DNA from: Pseudomonadota bacterium
GTDB lineage: Bacteria; Pseudomonadota; Gammaproteobacteria; Burkholderiales; Burkholderiaceae_C
Length of the DNA stretch: 51,818 bases
NCBI GenBank assembly: GCA_021815805.1
Contig: JAKAZQ010000023.1
Coordinates: 1 to 51,818 of the forward strand
Reading direction: 5' to 3'
How positions within the stretch are numbered: the stretch's first letter is position 1; every line of letters begins with the position of its first letter. Position numbers and translations under genes: made by a program. The notes under the pieces are model-generated. The model made no database searches, was not told where the DNA came from, and was given only the letters and a program-made list of their open reading frames with translations. Shown here piece after piece: positions 1-7,502 of this stretch.

Positions 1-158
1 CCTCAAACCGCCCTCCGCGGCGCGCATCGCGGCCGACAAGTCGTTCACTGTCGCTGACGGAAATCATCCCGTGGCCTTCATCACGCCGTCGCGGCAACCA
101 TCGGGCAATTTCGGACACCATCCCTAGCGGACGAGGTGACGCAGGGTTGCAACGATGC

Positions 159-181
159 GGGTACAAATGAGGGTACAAATG
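159..181. repeat. Tandem 11-bp direct repeat GGGTACAAATG
   Basis: GGGTACAAATG occurs at 159-169 and again at 171-181, separated by a single base, giving a 12-base period. The local sequence is richer in A and T than its surroundings. Doubled GGGTACAAA-type words are often seen at the very start of P4-family integrase genes, but no integrase frame follows. It may be a remnant of one, or chance. Confidence 0.45.
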
Positions 182-279
182 CAATCGGGCATGCCTATGT
201 GGTCATAAAAACAACAACATGCGAAATATTCGCGGTTGCTGTACCACCACCAGATGCGCGTGCACGCAAGTGCGCCGAA

Positions 280-321
280 GGCCGCAAGCCCCTGAGAAAT
301 CATGGACTTGCGGCCTTTTTT
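280..321 (+). terminator. Terminator-like inverted repeat with T-run
   Basis: The 9-base arms GGCCGCAAG (280-288) and CTTGCGGCC (307-315) are perfectly complementary and are followed by six T (316-321). The loop of 18 bases is longer than in a typical intrinsic terminator. No gene was recognised upstream on the plus strand, so it may belong to something lost. Confidence 0.4.
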
Positions 322-509
322 CGTCCTGGGTGGAATTTCGGCGCGTTCCAACCGGCTTACCGCAAGCCTGGCACATGGCTCAAATCGGCACCGGCGCCAA
401 CAGTCTGCTTGCACACGGCTGCGCACGCCGTAGTTCATGCGCCTGGCGGCGGCATGGCTTGGCCGCGCGATTGGCGAAACGCCGACCCTCCGCCGCAAAC
501 GAGGGAGTC

Positions 510-532
510 CCGCGGCGCCCCTCGCGCCGCGG
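510..532 (-). terminator. GC-rich hairpin downstream of lipoprotein gene
   Basis: A perfect 9-base stem CCGCGGCGC / GCGCCGCGG closes a 5-base loop, 22 bases past the stop codon of the lipoprotein gene on the minus strand. It lacks a clear T-run, so it may stabilise the 3' end or act as a weak terminator. Confidence 0.4.
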
Positions 533-554
533 TGGGATGGTCCGCCGCGGCGGG

Positions 555-1625
555 TCAGTGCGTCGACGGCACGATGCCGAAGGCGAGGAACCCGGGGCCG
601 CTGCCGAAGTTGTTGCCGGTGTTGCTGACGTCGACGAGCAGGCCGCTTGGAGATGCGATCAGGTAGTTGAGGGTGACGCCGTCGGCCGCCGTTGCCGTGG
701 CCAGCCCCTGAATCGGGCTGTCGGTCGTCAGCGGCACGGGTGTCGGGCCGGAGCCGCTGACCGCGGAGCTGCCGTAGACGATGGTCTGCTGCGCGACGCC
801 GTCCGTGGTGTTGACCGCGTAGGGGCCCGACAGCGGGCTCCAGGGCGCTTGCGCCAAGCCGAAGTGCAGACCCTGGACCAGCCCGCTGCCGGTGTCGTGC
901 TCGGCGGTGACCAGGATCTGGCTCGCGCCGTCGTTGACGACGAACGAGTCGCCACGCACCAGCCCGGCGGAGGCGAACTCGAATTCGACGTTGCTTCCGG
1001 CCAGGGGGCCGAAGCTTCCGGTTGCCGTCGGCGACGAGCAGGAGGGGGCGTTCTTGCACATGCTCCAGGCACCGCCGTTGCTGACGTTGATCGTCGCGTA
1101 CGAGGATCGCGTCTGTCCGCCATTGGTGGTGTCGGTCTGGTAGCGGAGCAGGTCGTAGGTCCCCGCGAGGTTGCTGAGGCTGTTGGAAACCAGCGCGCTT
1201 TGCGCCAGCAGGACCACCGGCTCGTCGGCTCCGTTGACCTTGGCATGGGAGATGCCGATGATGCCGCTGCTCTGGATCGTGGTGCGCATCGAGTTCGTCG
1301 CGCTGCCCGAGTCCATGCAGACACCGGTGTTGTTCGGGTCTTGTACCAGGTCGAGCGACCCGCTGAGTGTGTTGTTCGTGAAGCTGGACGGATAGGAACT
1401 GTAGGTCAGCGTCGAGCCCCCGTTGCTGAACTGGGCCTGTCCGACCTGCCCGGTCAGGGAGATGGCGACGAACGGCCCGCCGGAGATGGTGCAGGCGCTC
1501 GCCGTCTGGGCGACGGTGTTGCTGTTCCCGCCGCCACTGCCGCCACTGCCGCCACCGCCGCCACATGCGGTCAGCGCCACTGCGCCGACCGCCAGCGCGG
1601 CCCAAAGCTTGGTGGGACCCACCAT
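555..1625 (-). CDS. Gly/Ser/Thr-rich exported lipoprotein of unknown function
   Basis: 356 residues. The N-terminus is a lipoprotein signal peptide: a charged start, a hydrophobic stretch, then the lipobox LTAC followed by a glycine/serine run (GGGGGSGGSGGG) that would act as a flexible tether after lipidation. The remainder is rich in Ser, Thr, Gly, Asn and Val with short beta-like stretches and a few cysteines, as in surface or periplasmic beta-rich proteins. I do not recognise a named family. The start at 1625 is chosen because it places the signal peptide at the N-terminus; the open frame continues 43 codons upstream to a TTG at 1754, but those residues are charged and not signal-like. 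A purine-rich GAGAGAGAAG lies about 10-20 bases upstream of the start. The gene stands alone. Confidence 0.75.
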   Translation of the reverse strand: MVGPTKLWAALAVGAVALTACGGGGGSGGSGGGNSNTVAQTASACTISGGPFVAISLTGQVGQAQFSNGGSTLTYSSYPSSFTNNTLSGSLDLVQDPNNTGVCMDSGSATNSMRTTIQSSGIIGISHAKVNGADEPVVLLAQSALVSNSLSNLAGTYDLLRYQTDTTNGGQTRSSYATINVSNGGAWSMCKNAPSCSSPTATGSFGPLAGSNVEFEFASAGLVRGDSFVVNDGASQILVTAEHDTGSGLVQGLHFGLAQAPWSPLSGPYAVNTTDGVAQQTIVYGSSAVSGSGPTPVPLTTDSPIQGLATATAADGVTLNYLIASPSGLLVDVSNTGNNFGSGPGFLAFGIVPSTH

Positions 1626-1815
1626 GTTGTTCTTCACTTCTCTCTCCCTGTGTGTGTTGGGGGTATCGTTCGCTTCCGCGTGTGCGGATCGAGGCGGTGA
1701 TTCATTCGAAATGCATTCAACGGACGAATGATCGACATCCATCAGTGCAGCCAAATGCTGACCGGCTGACCGCAGGTTCGCCTCAGAGCTTCACCCAGTT
1801 GTGGGCGCCGGGATT

Positions 1816-2013
1816 CTACTTGCGTACATGCTGCAGACTCGCTTGGTTGTTCGCGTCGAGCAACTCGATGGCGACGATCCTGGCATAAGCCGTGATGTCC
1901 ATCCGGCCCGGCGCGGGAAGGTTCAGAACCCCTCCCAGAACGGGGGCCGAGCCGTATCCTCTGCCATCGCAGCGCTGCCCGTGAGGGCTTGTGATGATGG
2001 GTCGCAAAACCAT
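1816..2013 (-). CDS. Small hypothetical protein, 65 aa
   Basis: A short open frame with a very good ribosome binding site: AAGGAG (2019-2024) ends 5 bases before the ATG at 2013. A second ATG sits directly in front (2016) but would be only 2 bases from the site. The protein has a mixed N-terminal half with Pro and Gly and a plausible amphipathic C-terminal helix containing DITAYARIVAIELLDANNQ. It has no signal peptide or membrane segment and I recognise no family. It lies about 190 bases upstream of the lipoprotein gene on the same strand, so co-transcription is possible. Its composition is less GC-skewed than random frames nearby, which supports coding, but homology evidence is lacking. Confidence 0.45.
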   Translation of the reverse strand: MVLRPIITSPHGQRCDGRGYGSAPVLGGVLNLPAPGRMDITAYARIVAIELLDANNQASLQHVRK

Positions 2014-2016
2014 CAT

Positions 2017-2638
2017 TTCTCCTTGCGCCTCGCTGTCTTCGCGCTGCCTCCCGGCCATTTCGCGAACCAGCTGTTTTGTGCGTCGAGTGCGGCCGCGTGA
2101 GAGTGTCGTGCTGCCGGCCGGCGGTGGTCCGGCCGCGGCGCAGCGGGCGATCCTGCCGCGCTCCCCCGCGCCTCGGGACAGCATGTCGGAGGCTTCATGG
2201 CGCGATCGCAGGCCGATATTCCCGGAAAGCAGCGCGGGGAACGCAACTGCGCCGCGGCTGCAGCACTCGACGCCCCGGGTCGTCCGCGGCGCCGCGGCAG
2301 CGCGCGGTCTCCGCGCGGCCGGGCATGTTGCTCCCGCGGTCTGTTCGATGTCACCAAGTTCGTGAAGGCGACACCCGCGCTCGCGCAACACCGTGCGATC
2401 CTGGCTTGTGCAGGCGTGTAGGGCGCCGGGCCTTACCGCGGCGGCAGCCGAAGCGCATGCGTGGTTTCGCGCATGCCGATGCGCGCAGCCGCAGGGGCTT
2501 CGGCGCTTGGGTAGTATGGCCGCAGGAGTGCCGGCCGGCACGGCTCGATGGGGTCGCGCGGGCGCTTTCCGGATGTTCGGAGACACTGCACCCGCGGCGG
2601 CCGTCCGGGTGCGCCGCAGCGGCGAAAGGAAGCGTGAC
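2017..2638. other. Intergenic region, divergent promoters expected
   Basis: About 620 bases between the minus-strand small ORF and the plus-strand alcohol dehydrogenase. The open frames here are Arg/Ala/Pro-rich shadows with no ribosome binding sites or recognisable domains. It should hold the promoter of the dehydrogenase, but I could not identify a convincing sigma-70 or sigma-54 box. Confidence 0.4.
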
Positions 2639-3796
2639 ATGGCGAGCTTTGCATTCAACACCGTGGGCCAGGTGGTGTTCGGCGAGGGCAGCGCGGCGAA
2701 GCTGGGCGGCATCGCCACGCCGCGCCTGGGCCGGCGCATGCTGTTCGTCACCGATCCCGGGCTGGTCGCGTGCGGGCTGATCGAGCCGGCGCTGCAGTCG
2801 CTGCGCCAGGCGGGCGCCGAGGTGCGGGTGTATTCCGAGGTCGCCGCCGATCCGCCCGAGGCCGTGGTGCAGGCGGCCGTCTCCGCGGCGGTGGCCTTTG
2901 GCAGCGACGCCGTGGTTGGCTTCGGCGGCGGCTCGTCGATGGACGTGGCCAAGCTGGTGGCGTTGCTCGCGCCGGGCCTGCAGCGCCTGGACGAGGTCTA
3001 CGGCGTCGGCAATGCGCGCGGGCCGCGCCTGCCGCTGCTGCTGGTGCCAACCACCGCCGGCACGGGCTCGGAGGTCACGCCGATTTCCATCGTGACCACC
3101 GGAGCGAACGAGAAAAAAGGCGTGGTCACGCCGGTGATCCTGCCCGACATCGCGCTGCTCGACCCGGAACTGACCTACGCGCTGCCGCCGGCGATCACGG
3201 CGATGACCGGCATCGACGCCATGGTGCACGCGATCGAGGCGCATGCGTCGGCCAGCGCCAACAACAATCCGCTGTCGCGCTGCCTCGCGCGCGAGGCGCT
3301 GCGCCTGCTCGGCGCCTCGCTGGAGCGCGCGGTGCGCGACGGCCAGGATCGCCAGGCGCGCGCCGACAACCTGCTCGGCGCGATGCTGGCGGGCCAGGCC
3401 TTCGCCAATTCCCCGGTGGCTGCAGTGCACGCGCTGGCCTATCCGATCGGCGGCCGCTATCACGTGCCGCACGGGCTTTCCAACTCCCTGGTGTTGCCGC
3501 ATGTGTTGCGCTTCAACGCCGAGGCCGCGGCGCTGGCCTACGCCGAGACCGCGGTATGCGCGTTTCCCGAACTGGCCGCGGTGCCCGAGCAGGGGCGAGC
3601 CGCGGCCTTCGCCGAGCGGCTCGATGCGCTGGCGCGGCGCTGCGAACTGCCGACCCGGCTGCGCGACGTGGGCATCGCGCGCGAGGCCCTCGACGACCTG
3701 GCCGCCGACGCGATGCTGCAGACGCGGCTGCTGGTCAACAACCCGCGCAGCGTGTCGCAGCAGGACGCGCGCGCGATCTACGAGGCCGCCTGGTGA
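2639..3796 (+). CDS. Iron-containing (group III) alcohol dehydrogenase
   Basis: 385 residues, the normal length for the family, which interconverts alcohols and aldehydes or ketones with NAD(P)H in the cytoplasm. The dinucleotide-binding motif GGGSSMDVAK lies at 96-105. The four metal ligands expected for the family are present: Asp193 and His197 in GIDAMVHAIEAH, His264 in HALAYPIGG and His278 in VPHG. The ATG at 2639 is chosen because family homology begins there and the GCGAAAGGAAGCG sequence before it can serve as a ribosome binding site; the open frame extends further upstream with poor coding character. Substrate is not predictable; the beta-hydroxyacid dehydrogenase downstream suggests a role in short-chain alcohol or aldehyde metabolism. 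Its 3' end overlaps the convergent SEL1 gene by 62 bases. Confidence 0.9.
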   Translation: MASFAFNTVGQVVFGEGSAAKLGGIATPRLGRRMLFVTDPGLVACGLIEPALQSLRQAGAEVRVYSEVAADPPEAVVQAAVSAAVAFGSDAVVGFGGGSSMDVAKLVALLAPGLQRLDEVYGVGNARGPRLPLLLVPTTAGTGSEVTPISIVTTGANEKKGVVTPVILPDIALLDPELTYALPPAITAMTGIDAMVHAIEAHASASANNNPLSRCLAREALRLLGASLERAVRDGQDRQARADNLLGAMLAGQAFANSPVAAVHALAYPIGGRYHVPHGLSNSLVLPHVLRFNAEAAALAYAETAVCAFPELAAVPEQGRAAAFAERLDALARRCELPTRLRDVGIAREALDDLAADAMLQTRLLVNNPRSVSQQDARAIYEAAW

Positions 3797-4364
3797 GCCG
3801 GCGGCGCAGCCAGGCCACGGCCTCGTCGGGTGGGCCGTCGCCGGCATCGGCCAGCGGCAGCGCGGCCAGGCTGTACTGCGCCGAGCGATGGCCCTGCTCG
3901 GCGGCGCGCCGCAGGTACAGCCGGGCCAGCGCCGGGTCGCGCGGCACGCCGTCGCCGCGCTCGTAGAGTCGCCCGAGAAACCAGCTCGCGGCGGCGTCGC
4001 CGGCGTCGGCGGCCTCGCGGTAGTACTGCGCGGCGCGCGCGGCGTCGCGCCGCACGCCGTGGCCGTTCTCGTGCAGGATTCCGATGGCGCCCACCGCGCC
4101 GCTCATGCCCTGGGCGGCCGCCTTGCGCCACCAGTACAGCGCGCGCTTGGAGTCGATGGGCCCGCCACGTCCGTGGAAACAGGCCCAGCCGAGCTTGTAT
4201 TGGGCGCTCGCCGAGCCTCCCGCCGCCGCCTGGCGGTACCAGCCCATGGCCTGGTCCGGCAGCCCCTGATCGCGGCAATGGTCGGCGATCCACTCCTGCG
4301 CCAGGGTGTCGCCCGACGCGGCGAGGCCGGCCAGGGGTTCGGGGATGGAGGTCTTGAGCGACAC
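3735..4364 (-). CDS. SEL1-like tetratricopeptide repeat protein
   Basis: 209 residues built of about four SEL1 repeats of roughly 36 residues, recognisable by the recurring pattern A-x-x-x-Y-x-x-A-A-x-x-G-x-x-x-A-x-x-x-L-G (for example AMGWYRQAAAGGSASAQYKL and AARAAQYYREAADAGDAAAS). Such repeats form alpha-solenoids for protein-protein contacts. There is no signal peptide, so it is probably cytoplasmic. The start is taken as GTG 4364, just before the first repeat; upstream in-frame sequence is Arg/Pro-rich and unlikely to be translated, and no strong ribosome binding site is seen. The C-terminal tail is Arg-rich and overlaps the end of the convergent alcohol dehydrogenase gene, so the last 20 or so residues are under double constraint. 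Partner unknown. Confidence 0.75.
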   Translation of the reverse strand: MSLKTSIPEPLAGLAASGDTLAQEWIADHCRDQGLPDQAMGWYRQAAAGGSASAQYKLGWACFHGRGGPIDSKRALYWWRKAAAQGMSGAVGAIGILHENGHGVRRDAARAAQYYREAADAGDAAASWFLGRLYERGDGVPRDPALARLYLRRAAEQGHRSAQYSLAALPLADAGDGPPDEAVAWLRRRLTRRPRRSRARPAATRCAGC

Positions 4365-4506
4365 GTGGCGAACATAGCCGCGGGGCGGCGTGGCACGCCA
4401 CGCCGCCGGCGGTCTGCCGGCGCCGCGCCGAATGGCCCTACGATGCCGGCTCACGTCGCCGCCGCCGCTTGTGCGCCGGCGTCCGCACCACGAGGGAGAC
4501 GCACGC

Positions 4507-5388
4507 ATGGACACGCATCGACAGATCCGCCGCATCGGTTTCATCGGCCTGGGCATCATGGGGCGCAGCATGGCCGGCCACGTGCTGGCGGCCGGACATG
4601 AACTCTGGGTCTACAACCGCTCGCGCGACAAGGCCGACGAATTGATCGGGCGTGGCGCCCGCTGGTGCGACAGCCCGGGTGAGCTGGCCGCCGCCTGCGA
4701 CATGGTGATCACCATCGTCGGCTATCCGTCGGATGTCGAGCAGGTCTATCTGGGCGACGGCGGCCTGGTCGAGCGCGCCGCGCCGGGCACGCTGCTGGTG
4801 GACATGACGACCTCGAGTCCGTCGCTGGCGCGGCGCATCGCACAGGCCGCGCAGGCGCGGGATTGCGCCGCGCTGGATGCGCCGGTGTCGGGCGGCGACG
4901 TCGGCGCGCGCGAGGCCCGCCTGTCGATCATGGTGGGCGGCGACGAGGCCGCCTTCCAGCGCGCGCTGCCGGTGCTTTCGTGCATGGGCAAGAACATCGT
5001 GCGGCTTGGCGGACCCGGCAACGGCCAGCACACCAAGATGTGCAACCAGATCGTCATCGCGTCGACCATCGTCGGCGTGACCGAGGGCCTGGTCTACGCG
5101 CAGCGCGCCGGGCTCGACCCGACGACCGTGCTGCAGGCCATCGGCGGCGGAGCCGCTGCCGGGTTCCAGCTCAACGTGCTGGGCCCGCGCATCGTCGCCG
5201 GGGACGTCGCGCCGGGCTTTTTCATCGAGCACTTCCTGAAGGACCTGGGCATCGCGCTGGGCGAGGCGGCGCAGATGGGCCTGGAGTTGCCGGGGCTGAC
5301 GCTGGCGCGCAGTCTGTACGAAAAGATGGCCGGGCGCGGCTTCGCGCGCGACGGCACGCAGGCCTTGTTCAAGCTCTACCAGGGCTGA
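4507..5388 (+). CDS. NAD(P)-dependent beta-hydroxyacid dehydrogenase (3-hydroxyisobutyrate / tartronate semialdehyde reductase family)
   Basis: 293 residues, typical for the family. The Rossmann motif GFIGLGIMG is at 11-19, the substrate-binding signature DAPVSGG at 124-130, and the catalytic lysine is Lys177 within GPGNGQHTKMCNQ. The enzyme reversibly oxidises 3-hydroxy acids such as 3-hydroxyisobutyrate, 2-hydroxy-3-oxopropionate or glycerate; sequence alone does not separate these. GAGGGAGAC lies 6 bases before the ATG and fixes the start. It lies downstream of the iron alcohol dehydrogenase on the same strand but the SEL1 gene lies between them on the other strand. It converges with the Rieske oxygenase gene, 24 bases apart. 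Confidence 0.88.
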   Translation: MDTHRQIRRIGFIGLGIMGRSMAGHVLAAGHELWVYNRSRDKADELIGRGARWCDSPGELAAACDMVITIVGYPSDVEQVYLGDGGLVERAAPGTLLVDMTTSSPSLARRIAQAAQARDCAALDAPVSGGDVGAREARLSIMVGGDEAAFQRALPVLSCMGKNIVRLGGPGNGQHTKMCNQIVIASTIVGVTEGLVYAQRAGLDPTTVLQAIGGGAAAGFQLNVLGPRIVAGDVAPGFFIEHFLKDLGIALGEAAQMGLELPGLTLARSLYEKMAGRGFARDGTQALFKLYQG

Positions 5389-5412
5389 CGCGGCGGGCCT
5401 GGCGGCGCCGGC

Positions 5413-6399
5413 TCAGGCGTCGTCGCCGCCGCGGATGCGCTGCAGGTAGATCTTGCGGAAGGCCAGCGTCGGCGCGTCGGTGCGCACCGATTTCTCGGCC
5501 GCGGGGTGCGGCACTTCGGCAGGCTGCGAGGACTCGACGATCGCGCGGTCCTCGCGCGCGATGCGAGCGTTCATGCGCCGGAACAGCGCATCGAAGGCGG
5601 GCAGGCGGGCGAAATTGCGCACTGTGTACAGGCTCAGCGTGGTTCGGTCCGGCGACTGCGGCGTGCACACGGCGAGCAGGCGCAGGATGCGCCCGGGCGG
5701 GTCGATGCGCAATTCCATGGCGTTGGGAAAGCGGTAGCTGAGCCGCGCGCCGTCACGCGGTGCGCCGTCGATCTGGCTCAGGATGTCGGCACCGTAGCGC
5801 GTGGCCTGCCAGCGCAGATCCATGCGTCGATCGCTCCACCCGACCAGCGAGCGGCCGATGCTGGCGCGATGCACGAAAGGCAGGTGCGGGCTGTCGAGCA
5901 TGTTCTCCATGACGCGGGTCCAGTGGATGTCCCAGGCCACGCTTTGCGCGCACAGCCGCACATCGTCGCGCAGCAGCGCCTCGCCGGGCATCGGCTGGTT
6001 GTCGGCATCGGCCTCGGCCTCGGCGGCGGCGCCGGTGTACAGCCAGACCAGGCCTGCCGCCTCCCGCACCGCCAGCGGCGTGGCGCCGAGGCGCTCGCGG
6101 CGCGCGTCGGGGTTCCACGGTACGTGGCAGTTGCGTCCGTCGGCGGCGAAGCGCCAGCCATGGAAGGGGCATTCGACGACCCCCGCGCACACGCGCCCCA
6201 GCGACAGCGCAGCGCCGCGGTGCGGGCAGCGGTCCAGCAGCGCGGCGACGCGGCCGTCGGCGTCGCGGAACACGACGATGCGCTCACCGGCGACGGTGTA
6301 CGAGCGCAGGCGGTCGCCACGGATGTCCCGGGCGAGCGCAAGAATCACCCAGAGCCTGGAAAAGCCCGAAAACACGCTGATCTCCCCGTCGAGTGCCAC
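5413..6399 (-). CDS. Rieske [2Fe-2S] non-heme iron oxygenase (VanA / pheophorbide-oxygenase-like)
   Basis: 328 residues. The N-terminal Rieske domain shows the cluster ligands Cys58-x-His60 (CPHRG) and Cys77-x2-His80 (CPFHGW). The C-terminal catalytic domain carries the mononuclear iron motif in NMLDSPHLPFVHR, with Asp169, His172 and His177; the third carboxylate ligand is likely within the late EDRAIVE segment. This family hydroxylates or O-demethylates aromatic or other ring substrates using electrons from a separate reductase, which is not found nearby. The start is a GTG (6399), with no clear ribosome binding site; a slightly later start is possible because Rieske homology begins near residue 17. 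Convergent with the hydroxyacid dehydrogenase; upstream is a 464-base region before the cytochrome gene. Confidence 0.85.
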   Translation of the reverse strand: MALDGEISVFSGFSRLWVILALARDIRGDRLRSYTVAGERIVVFRDADGRVAALLDRCPHRGAALSLGRVCAGVVECPFHGWRFAADGRNCHVPWNPDARRERLGATPLAVREAAGLVWLYTGAAAEAEADADNQPMPGEALLRDDVRLCAQSVAWDIHWTRVMENMLDSPHLPFVHRASIGRSLVGWSDRRMDLRWQATRYGADILSQIDGAPRDGARLSYRFPNAMELRIDPPGRILRLLAVCTPQSPDRTTLSLYTVRNFARLPAFDALFRRMNARIAREDRAIVESSQPAEVPHPAAEKSVRTDAPTLAFRKIYLQRIRGGDDA

Positions 6400-6609
6400 G
6401 AAGCGTCGACGCCAGCGTACATGCGCCCTGCGCGACCGTGCAGGGCTGCGACCGGCGTTGGGAAATTGCGCATGAGCGTGTGGAAAAAATCAATGTACAA
6501 GCTCAAGCCGGCCGCCGTACAAACACGTCACAACATTGATCGGGCCCAAGTTCACGGGCGCGGGTGCCACGACCCGAACGGCCGGAATGCCCGATCCGAA
6601 GGAGACGCA

Positions 6610-6840
6610 ATGCCCGAACCCGGTGTTCCGCGACGCCGTGCAGCACCGCCGTCCAGCCACGCGCGCAGCGCGCGCGGCGGCCTGCGCTCCTTGTTCCCGG
6701 GGGCGCCAGCCGGCCCCGCGGCCGACGCGCCGCGGTGCTCGCCGACCCCGGCCCGATCCCGCACAGGGATGCCTGTTCCGACGCCCGCCGTGCGCAGCGC
6801 GCGTCCGTGCGCCGCGCCGCCCGCAGGCGTGCCGGCATGA
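6610..6840 (+). CDS. Possible small Pro/Ala/Arg-rich ORF, 76 aa
   Basis: An ATG preceded by GAAGGAGACGC, an excellent ribosome binding site with about 5 bases spacing, opens a 76-codon frame ending 23 bases before the cytochrome c gene. The product is very rich in Pro, Ala, Arg and Ser, with two Cys, and has no recognisable domain, signal peptide or membrane segment. It might be a leader frame or a real microprotein of the cytochrome/PQQ-dehydrogenase operon, or a chance frame in GC-rich DNA. The strong binding site is the only positive evidence. Confidence 0.3.
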   Translation: MPEPGVPRRRAAPPSSHARSARGGLRSLFPGAPAGPAADAPRCSPTPARSRTGMPVPTPAVRSARPCAAPPAGVPA

Positions 6841-6863
6841 TCCGTTGACTCCAGGAATCCCGC

Positions 6864-7322
6864 ATGCCATCTTCCGTGCCCCGCCGTCGCTTTTGCGTTC
6901 CCGCCCGCGCGCTGTTGAGCGCCGCCCTCGCGTTTGGCCTGCCCGCGCTCGCGCAGGCCGCCAGTTGCCCGGCCGGGCAGGGCGATTACAGCTCCGCGCA
7001 GGCGGCGCAAGGCAAGACGCTGTTCATGGCCAATTGCGCCGCGTGCCACAGCGCCGACCTGAAGGGCAATTCGGGGCCGGCACTGGCCGGCGCGGATTTC
7101 GATTCCTATCTTCACTTCAGCAAGATCTCCGCGGCCCAGCTGCTCGCGTTCATGACCGCGCAGATGCCGTACCAGGCGCCTGGAAGTCTCAAGCCCGCCG
7201 ACTACCCCAAGATCTTTGCGTACATCCTGCAGGTCAATGGCTACAAGGCCGGCGACAAGGAACTCACGCCGGCCGACGTGGCCTGTGTCTCCATGCTCCC
7301 GTACCCGGGGGACAAGCAGTAG
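6864..7322 (+). CDS. Periplasmic class I c-type cytochrome, partner of the PQQ dehydrogenase
   Basis: 152 residues. A signal peptide (about residues 1-32, cleavage after ALAQA) exports it to the periplasm. One heme c site CAACH is at 58-62, and Met101 in AQMPYQAPG is the likely sixth ligand, matching the common pattern of small cytochromes that accept electrons from quinoproteins. A weak AGGA lies 8 bases before the ATG. The gene is 180 bases upstream of the PQQ dehydrogenase on the same strand, so it most likely takes electrons from that enzyme to the terminal oxidase chain. Two extra cysteines (35 and near the C-terminus) could form a disulfide. Confidence 0.88.
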   Translation: MPSSVPRRRFCVPARALLSAALAFGLPALAQAASCPAGQGDYSSAQAAQGKTLFMANCAACHSADLKGNSGPALAGADFDSYLHFSKISAAQLLAFMTAQMPYQAPGSLKPADYPKIFAYILQVNGYKAGDKELTPADVACVSMLPYPGDKQ

Positions 7323-7502
7323 GCGCGCACGCGGCGCGGGCCGAAAGGGGCCGACCCGCGACGCAGGTTCGACAGCAGGCAGCCCCGCATACGCGCATAC
7401 GTAGTCGCAGCACCGCCGACAGAAGCAGTCGCATTCACCGCCGCGCGCGGGCCGCAGCGCATTCCGGCTGCCGGTTCGCCACGTCAGAGCCAAGAGGGAA
7501 CC

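Larger units (their letters stand above)
1..509. other. No gene recognised; possible old integration scar
   Basis: No open frame here has convincing coding character. The stretch does contain a short exact direct repeat (159-181) and a terminator-like hairpin (280-321), both listed separately. Between 322 and 509 I see nothing beyond GC-rich sequence. The combination is reminiscent of the DNA next to tyrosine integrase genes of genomic islands, but no integrase is present, so this is only a suggestion. Confidence 0.35.

Noticed and set aside
124-1605. Long minus-strand open frame overlapping the lipoprotein gene
   Set aside because: Arg/Gln/His-rich, no domain; a frame shadow of the lipoprotein gene.
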